From NCBI GenBank assembly GCA_030372335.1, contig JAUDCW010000010.1: a DNA stretch of 64,000 nt. One strand, given 5' to 3'. The notes below the pieces were generated by a model. That model did no database searches. It saw only the letters and a program-made list of their open reading frames with translations, and was not told the DNA's origin. The stretch's first letter is position 1, and each line of letters begins with the position of its first letter. The DNA is from JALCOL01 sp022649665 (lineage in GTDB: Bacteria > Bacillota > Bacilli > Lactobacillales > Enterococcaceae). Both the position numbers and the translations under genes were made by a program. Positions 59,419-64,000 of the stretch are shown here, piece by piece.

Positions 59419-59432
59419 ATAACAACTGTGGA

Positions 59433-59460
59433 TTGCAATCCGCTATTATTTGAGTATAAT
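59433..59460 (+). promoter_or_regulatory. Promoter of the HD-domain gene and kup
   Basis: TTGCAA (59433-59438), 16-bp spacer, TATAAT (59455-59460). Confidence 0.75.
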
Positions 59461-59489
59461 TAAGTCTAAAAATAAGGCAGGTGATAATT

Positions 59490-60131
59490 ATGGGACTGAA
59501 TGAATATATTTTAGGACTGACGAACTTGGAAAAGATCCAGCGTGCACCCGGATACTTCAAATTTACTGAGCATTCTGTCGCTGCTCACTCGTTTCGCGTC
59601 ACTGCGATCGCGCAAGTCTTGGGAGACATCGAAGAAAAGAACAATGTGCTTTTCAGCTGGCGCCTGCTTTATGAAAAAGCGCTGAATCACGACTATACCG
59701 AACGTTTTATCGGTGACATCAAAACGCCGGTCAAATACGCCAGTAAAGAAATGCGCAGCATGCTTGAACAAGTCGAAGAGGGAATGACCGACGCCTTTAT
59801 CAAAGAAGAAATTCCTGCAGAATTTCAGACGATCTACCGGAAAAGGCTGAGCGACGGTAAAGATGAAACCGTTGAAGGTGAAATTTTGGCGATCGCCGAC
59901 AAAGTTGATCTTTTATATGAATCATTCGAAGAAATCGTCAAGAGCAACCCTGAACAAGTGTATCATGAGATGTTTTTCGAGGCTGTTCAAACGATCCAAA
60001 CTTTTAGCCACCGGCCAAGTGTGCGCTACTTTTTTGATAATATCTTCCCAGAGATGCTAAAACCGGATTTTTACGGAAAAGCGCGTTTTTTGGCAGAGAT
60101 CAAGCAGCGATTTCAATTTGATTTGGAGTGA
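59490..60131 (+). CDS. HD-domain phosphohydrolase (YfbR-like)
   Basis: A 213-residue metal-dependent phosphohydrolase. The HD signature is spread as EHSVAAHSFRV (first His), LNHDYTERF (His-Asp) and IADKVDLLYES (last Asp). The pattern matches the YfbR-like 5'-deoxynucleotidase superfamily, so the enzyme may dephosphorylate nucleoside monophosphates. The ATG at 59490 has GCAGGTG upstream; GTG 59481 lies inside that site. It ends 8 bp before kup, so the two are probably cotranscribed. Confidence 0.88.
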   Translation: MGLNEYILGLTNLEKIQRAPGYFKFTEHSVAAHSFRVTAIAQVLGDIEEKNNVLFSWRLLYEKALNHDYTERFIGDIKTPVKYASKEMRSMLEQVEEGMTDAFIKEEIPAEFQTIYRKRLSDGKDETVEGEILAIADKVDLLYESFEEIVKSNPEQVYHEMFFEAVQTIQTFSHRPSVRYFFDNIFPEMLKPDFYGKARFLAEIKQRFQFDLE

Positions 60132-60139
60132 ATAAATAA

Positions 60140-62155
60140 ATGAATATGAGCACAGCTCAAAAAAAGCGGATCTCGTTTGCCGGGATCCTGGTCGCGATGG
60201 GCGTCGTTTACGGCGATATCGGAACCAGTCCGCTTTATGTAATGAAAGCGATCATCACCGACAATGGCGGTTTAGGCGGGGTCGACCGGACGTTTATCAT
60301 CGGTTCAGTTTCCTTGGTCTTTTGGACCGTGACCCTTTTAACGACCGTCAAATATGTCATGATCGCTTTGAATGCCGATAATCACGGTGAAGGCGGGATC
60401 TTTTCACTCTATACGCTCGTCAGAAAGCAGGCAAAGTGGCTGTTGATCCCCGCGATGATCGGCGGAGCCGCGCTCTTGGCGGATGGAGTCCTGACGCCGG
60501 CGGTCACGGTCACGACCGCGATCGAAGGATTGAAGGGCATTCCCGCTTATGTAGATCACTTTGGCACCAGTCAAAATGTGATCGTAATGCTGACGCTAGT
60601 GATCATCATTTCGTTGTTTTTGATCCAGCGTTTTGGGACCGATGTCGTTGGGAAAGCATTTGGACCGATCATGCTGGGCTGGTTCACTTTTTTAGGGGTG
60701 ATCGGCCTGATCAACTTCAGTCACGACTTTTCAGTGATCGAAGCACTGAATCCGTATTATGCGATCCGCGTCCTTTTTAGCTCCGACAACAAGTTGGGGA
60801 TCTTTATTCTCGGCAACGTCTTTCTGGCAACGACCGGGGCTGAGGCATTGTATTCCGACTTGGGACACGTCGGCAAAACCAATATCCATTTAAGCTGGCC
60901 GTACGTCAAGATCTGCTTGATCTTGAACTATTTTGGACAAGCAGCATGGGTGATCGCCCATAAAAACAATGCGAGTATGCAGCGCATCGATGATCTGAAC
61001 CCGTTCTTTCAAGCAATGGGACCAAGCATCCGCTTGTTCGGCGTCGCGTTTGCGACGATCGCTGCGATCATTGCCTCACAAGCGTTGATCTCGGGATCGT
61101 TTACGCTGGTTTCTGAAGCGATCAAACTGAAGCTTCTGCCGCGCTTGAAGATCCTTTATCCTGGGAAAAGCATTGGACAGATGTATATTCCAGCCGTGAA
61201 TTTTCTTTTGTGGGCTGCGACTTCGCTCGTTGTTGTGACGTTCCGGACGTCTCATCATATGGAGGCTGCTTATGGTCTGTCGATCACGGTGACGATGCTG
61301 ATGACGACTTGCCTTTTGTATTACTATCTGAAGATGAAAAATATCAACCGCTGGGCAGCGCATGGAATCACTTTCTTTTTCGGGACGATCGAGTTTATCT
61401 TTTTCCTCTCCAGCGTGACCAAATTCTTCCATGGCGGTTTTGTGGCGGTATTCATCGGAACGATCATCTTTGCTTTGATGTATATTTGGGAACGGGCAAA
61501 TGTGATCCGCGAAATGGCTTCGGATGAAGTCAGTTTAAAAGAGTATCTGCCGCAGCTTTTTGCATTGCGTGAAGACGAAACGCTGCCGCTCTATCAGACA
61601 AATCTGGTCTTTTTAGTGCCGCGGCTCGAAAATGATCAAATTGAAAAAATCTACATTTATTCGATTTTGGATAAACGGCCAAAGCGCGCCAAAGTGTATT
61701 GGTTCGTCAATGTCGAAGTAACTGATGATCCATTTACAAAAGCATTTTCCGTGAATATGATGGATACGGACTACATGGTCCGCGTGAAGTTTTATTTAGG
61801 CTTTCGTGTACCGCAAGACGTCAATGTATACCTGCGCCAAGTCATCCATGATTTGATGAAGCAGGGACGTCTGCCGAAGCAGCCGCAGAAGTATTCTTTG
61901 ACACCCGGCCGCCAAGTCGGCGATTTCCAATTCGTTTTGATCGAAGAAGAAATGTCGAAGGGCACCGTCCTTAAGAAGTGGGACCGTGAAGTGATGCAGA
62001 TCAAATTAGCGATCAAACGCATTACGACCTCGCCAGAGCGCTGGTTCGGACTGGAATACAGCGATGTCCGCCACGAAATGGTACCACTTATGATCGGCAA
62101 GACCCGCAAGACACATCTTGTAGAAATCACGGAATTACCCGAAGAGAACTTCTAG
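60140..62155 (+). CDS. kup: KUP-family potassium uptake protein
   Basis: A 671-residue K+/H+ symporter. About twelve transmembrane helices lie in the first 460 residues, followed by a cytoplasmic C-terminal domain. The signature MGVVYGDIGTSPLYVMKA (about 20-37) is at the start. GGIFSLYTLVRKQA and GAEALYSDLGHVGK (about 235-248) are further family blocks. In lactic acid bacteria such KUP proteins are known to be controlled by cyclic di-AMP; nothing in the sequence proves it here. SD GGAGTG precedes the ATG. Confidence 0.95.
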   Translation: MNMSTAQKKRISFAGILVAMGVVYGDIGTSPLYVMKAIITDNGGLGGVDRTFIIGSVSLVFWTVTLLTTVKYVMIALNADNHGEGGIFSLYTLVRKQAKWLLIPAMIGGAALLADGVLTPAVTVTTAIEGLKGIPAYVDHFGTSQNVIVMLTLVIIISLFLIQRFGTDVVGKAFGPIMLGWFTFLGVIGLINFSHDFSVIEALNPYYAIRVLFSSDNKLGIFILGNVFLATTGAEALYSDLGHVGKTNIHLSWPYVKICLILNYFGQAAWVIAHKNNASMQRIDDLNPFFQAMGPSIRLFGVAFATIAAIIASQALISGSFTLVSEAIKLKLLPRLKILYPGKSIGQMYIPAVNFLLWAATSLVVVTFRTSHHMEAAYGLSITVTMLMTTCLLYYYLKMKNINRWAAHGITFFFGTIEFIFFLSSVTKFFHGGFVAVFIGTIIFALMYIWERANVIREMASDEVSLKEYLPQLFALREDETLPLYQTNLVFLVPRLENDQIEKIYIYSILDKRPKRAKVYWFVNVEVTDDPFTKAFSVNMMDTDYMVRVKFYLGFRVPQDVNVYLRQVIHDLMKQGRLPKQPQKYSLTPGRQVGDFQFVLIEEEMSKGTVLKKWDREVMQIKLAIKRITTSPERWFGLEYSDVRHEMVPLMIGKTRKTHLVEITELPEENF

Positions 62156-62166
62156 ATATTCCAACA

Positions 62167-62208
62167 AAAAAGCCGCAAACTCAAGTATTTTTGAGCTTGC
62201 GGCTTTCA
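62167..62208 (+). terminator. kup terminator
   Basis: AAAGCCGCAAACTCAA pairs with TTGAGCTTGCGGCTTT with one mismatch; the T tail is short. Confidence 0.75.
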
Positions 62209-62219
62209 TACATAAGCGC

Positions 62220-62570
62220 TTGAACAAATTTTTGCGGGCACGGCTTAGCGAGGGGCAGCCAGTTGCTTCAATCTGCGGATCAGTGGATTATCTAGCGAGA
62301 GAAGGGTTCCTCACAGGCTACAAACATACTGGAAATGCACAATATCTTTGGAAAGATTACAATAATTATCAAAATCCTGCAGATTTTCGTGAAAAACAAG
62401 CAGTTCGCGATAAAAATCTTGTGACGGCTAACGGTACAGCTGCACTTGATTTTAGTCAATTAGTACTGGAATTGATTGGGTTTAAACGTTTGGAAGCGCA
62501 AAAGGCCGTAGATTTATATCGGCTAGGTTTTTATCGATTTTCTGATAAATATGGGAATCCATTTATATAA
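62220..62570 (+). pseudogene. 5'-truncated DJ-1/PfpI-type amidotransferase remnant
   Basis: The frame encodes 116 residues that look like the C-terminal half of a DJ-1/PfpI (YdeA-like) class I amidotransferase. PVASICGSVDYLAREGFL carries the nucleophile Cys, and VTANGTAALDFSQLVLELI follows. Family members have about 190-210 residues, so roughly the first 90 are missing. The frame enters from the kup terminator region without a ribosome site or normal start. The likely history is deletion with loss of the 5' end. The sequence lacks further disabling mutations, so decay is recent or the fragment is still made. Confidence 0.75.
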
Positions 62571-62588
62571 TGATCATTACAAAAAACT

Positions 62589-62637
62589 AAAATACCTGAA
62601 TGAAGAATGCTGCTTTCTTCATTCAGGTATTTTTTTA
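62589..62637 (+). terminator. Terminator after the DJ-1 remnant
   Basis: AAATACCTGAATGAAGAA pairs with TTCTTCATTCAGGTATTT, loop TGCTGCT, then T7. Confidence 0.93.
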
Positions 62638-62673
62638 TCCAAGTTTGATCGAAAAATAAACCATGTTCATTTG

Positions 62674-62702
62674 TTGACAAACTCGAGTTTATAAAATATT
62701 AT
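62674..62702 (+). promoter_or_regulatory. Promoter of the HTH gene
   Basis: Consensus TTGACA (62674-62679), 17-bp spacer, TATTAT (62697-62702). Confidence 0.88.
62679..62690. promoter_or_regulatory. Palindrome inside the HTH promoter spacer
   Basis: AAACTCGAGTTT, a perfect 12-bp palindrome between -35 and -10. A classic place for a repressor operator, possibly for the HTH protein itself. Confidence 0.55.
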
Positions 62703-62736
62703 TATTGCAAACAAAATAAAAATAAAAGGAGACAAA

Positions 62737-63291
62737 ATGAAAAATTCTCTTCAATCTATCGAACATCCAATAAAAATGTATATCAAACGCGATCTGGCGA
62801 TCACTGTTGAACAATTCGGTTTTTTAGTCGGGATCCCGCAGCCGACTCTTGCAACGTGGATCAAGCGCGACCGGCGGATCGAAAGCTTGCCGCTGTATTT
62901 CTTTTTAGGATTAAAAGATGTTTCAGGAGAAAGTTTGGACGCGATCTACCGGAAGCTAATCACATGGCAGCAGCGCTATGATCAATATCGCTACGAAGTG
63001 CTCGCTCAAGCTGCCGGTGACTTGCCTGATTTTTCGAAAGGAATTTCTGAAGGACGGAAAATTTGGAATGATTATTCCGAAAAAAAGAAGCTGGCCGAAC
63101 TCTCGCCGCTGGCCAAAGCATTGCGGCAGGCGATCGACCGCAAGAATCAGCTGCGTTTTATGGAAACGCTGATCGCGATCTACGCCAAAGCCGATCGTGT
63201 GCTTCCCGAATGGATCATTCAGCAAAGCACCGATACGGAAAGTCTGTTAGCTTTCGGCAATGCTTTCTATAATGAGCTGATGGTACGCTAG
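62737..63291 (+). CDS. Uncharacterised helix-turn-helix protein
   Basis: A 184-residue protein not assigned to a named family. Residues about 20-48 (LAITVEQFGFLVGIPQPTLATWIKRDRRI) look like an XRE/Cro-type or excisionase-like HTH. The rest is helical and charged, with YSEKKKLAELSPLAKALRQA near 130. AAAGGAG precedes the ATG. The promoter is consensus and holds a palindrome. The gene is convergent with a tyrosine recombinase, with 3 bp between the stops. A regulator or recombination-directing role is inference. Confidence 0.75.
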   Translation: MKNSLQSIEHPIKMYIKRDLAITVEQFGFLVGIPQPTLATWIKRDRRIESLPLYFFLGLKDVSGESLDAIYRKLITWQQRYDQYRYEVLAQAAGDLPDFSKGISEGRKIWNDYSEKKKLAELSPLAKALRQAIDRKNQLRFMETLIAIYAKADRVLPEWIIQQSTDTESLLAFGNAFYNELMVR

Positions 63292-63294
63292 AAA

Positions 63295-63849
63295 TCAAAG
63301 GCCTAAACGGAATTCAGCAAGGGACGAGCTGATCTCGTCTTCGGTTACGCCGATATAGCGTTTTGTCACTTTTTCAGAGGAGTGATTGAAGATCACCATC
63401 AAAGTCGCGATGTCATGCGTCTTGCGGTAATAGTGATAGCCGAAGGTCTTTCTGAGCGTATGGGTCCCGATATCGCTCCGGCCCATTTCTTCAGCAATTG
63501 CCTGATACAATTTGTACACTGTATTTACTTGCAAATGACCTCCTTGCTGTCGGCTGGGGAAGAGCCATTCATCGTCCTCCATGCCTTTAAGATATTTTTG
63601 AATCAATGGCTGCAAGTTATCTAAGTACAAACGTTTTTTCTTGCCGGTCTTTTGCTCGCTGATCACCGGATGCAGTTCATATTTGATGTCTTTGACTTTC
63701 AAACGGACGATGTCAGACATTCTGAGACCATTGTTGATCCCAAAAAGGAAAAGAAACGTGTCACGCTCGGCATGGCTGGTTTTGCTTAGCCAGTAGATAA
63801 AATCATCGATCTCTTTTTTCGTACGGAGCGGCTGGACATTGTAAGGCAT
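63295..63849 (-). CDS. Catalytic-domain-only tyrosine recombinase
   Basis: A 184-residue site-specific recombinase. It has Arg in NNGLRMSDIV, Lys in SEQKTGKKKRL, the HTLRKTF box (HxxR), a late His in IFNHSSEKV and the nucleophile Tyr in TKRYIGVT. It lacks the N-terminal core-binding domain of XerC/D or phage integrases, so it resembles minimal recombinases of the FimB/FimE size class. The ATG at 63849 has GAAGGTGA upstream. Neither an attachment site nor an invertible segment was identified nearby. Confidence 0.9.
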   Translation of the reverse strand: MPYNVQPLRTKKEIDDFIYWLSKTSHAERDTFLFLFGINNGLRMSDIVRLKVKDIKYELHPVISEQKTGKKKRLYLDNLQPLIQKYLKGMEDDEWLFPSRQQGGHLQVNTVYKLYQAIAEEMGRSDIGTHTLRKTFGYHYYRKTHDIATLMVIFNHSSEKVTKRYIGVTEDEISSSLAEFRLGL

Positions 63850-63883
63850 TTTTTCACCTTCTTCTTTGATATAGACTATCTGA

Positions 63884-63892
63884 ATTATAGCA
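63884..63892 (-). promoter_or_regulatory. Extended -10 promoter of the recombinase
   Basis: TGCTATAAT on the minus strand, -35 poor. 35 bp upstream of the start codon. Confidence 0.6.
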
Positions 63893-64000
63893 TGAGTTTG
63901 GGATGCCGGAAGAAACACTGCGACTATCATTTGGCTTCAAAAAAAGTGATTTTTTTAGATGATTTGGTAAAAAGTTAGTTTTGTTGATCAGAATCAGTTT

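Noticed and set aside
62160..64000. Possible prophage or ICE end
   Set aside because: Only one recombinase and one HTH gene; no structural, replication or conjugation genes and no attachment repeats seen.
1..64000. CRISPR arrays, insertion sequences, rRNA or tRNA genes
   Set aside because: No regularly spaced repeats, transposase frames or RNA gene signatures were found on reading both strands.

Overview
The window is ordinary chromosomal DNA of a low-to-mid GC Gram-positive bacterium of the order Lactobacillales, close to the Lactobacillaceae/Enterococcaceae in gene content. Shine-Dalgarno sites are strong AGGAGG types, and promoters are sigma-A-like, often with an extended -10. Regulation uses a T-box and an FMN riboswitch, and CodY is present. 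Gene neighbourhoods match those of Bacillus subtilis (scpA-scpB-rluB; fer/ypbB-recS-ypbE; cmk-rpsA-der-hup-ypiA-ypiB; ypjD-dapB-cca; ypmR-ypmS-yozE; xerC-hslV-hslU-codY). The genus was not determined, and no rRNA or tRNA gene was found.

Layout. 1-2707: xerD (cut by the window edge), scpA, scpB and rluB for chromosome segregation and ribosome modification. 2724-3620: FMN riboswitch and the riboflavin importer ribU. 3720-7059: ferredoxin, divergent to ypbB-recS (helicase), then a membrane-anchored LysM protein. 7134-13071: cmk, rpsA, der, hup, ypiA and ypiB. 13068-19967: a YitT membrane protein, ypjD-dapB-cca-thioesterase, an ABC-F ATPase, folA and a hemolysin III protein. 20097-25892: a DegV lipid-binding protein, then a tight ypmR-ypmS-yozE-lepB-rbgA-rnhB run and dprA. 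26023-34116: topA-trmFO, xerC-hslV-hslU-codY and an aldose epimerase. 34145-34390: terminator plus a degenerate duplicated intergenic repeat. 34392-39693: plsY, divergent to parE-parC. 39765-41222: acyl-CoA thioesterase and a short-chain dehydrogenase with a candidate cre site. 41238-47875: a complete trpEGDCFBA operon under a tryptophan T-box. 47972-52328: two unrecognised membrane proteins and a MacAB-like exporter. 52420-55907: ferritin, a flavodiiron protein, an Lrp/AsnC regulator and an aminotransferase. 55973-62155: HAD phosphatase, GT8 glycosyltransferase, GNAT acetyltransferase, a D-Ala-D-Ala-type ligase, an HD phosphohydrolase and a KUP potassium transporter. 62220-63849: a small accessory patch with a 5'-truncated DJ-1/PfpI remnant, an unrecognised HTH protein and a convergent catalytic-domain-only tyrosine recombinase.

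Most of the window is housekeeping sequence. The parts most worth a second look are: the HTH/recombinase pair with a palindrome inside its promoter (62674-63849); the three-hairpin hup leader (10665-10738); the nested divergent fer/ypbB promoters and the split YpbB-RecS helicase unit; the duplicated intergenic element at 34145-34390; and the ferritin-flavodiiron cluster together with a clostridial-looking Ddl, which suggest imported anaerobe-type functions. I did not find an obviously new multi-gene system, CRISPR array or intact prophage.
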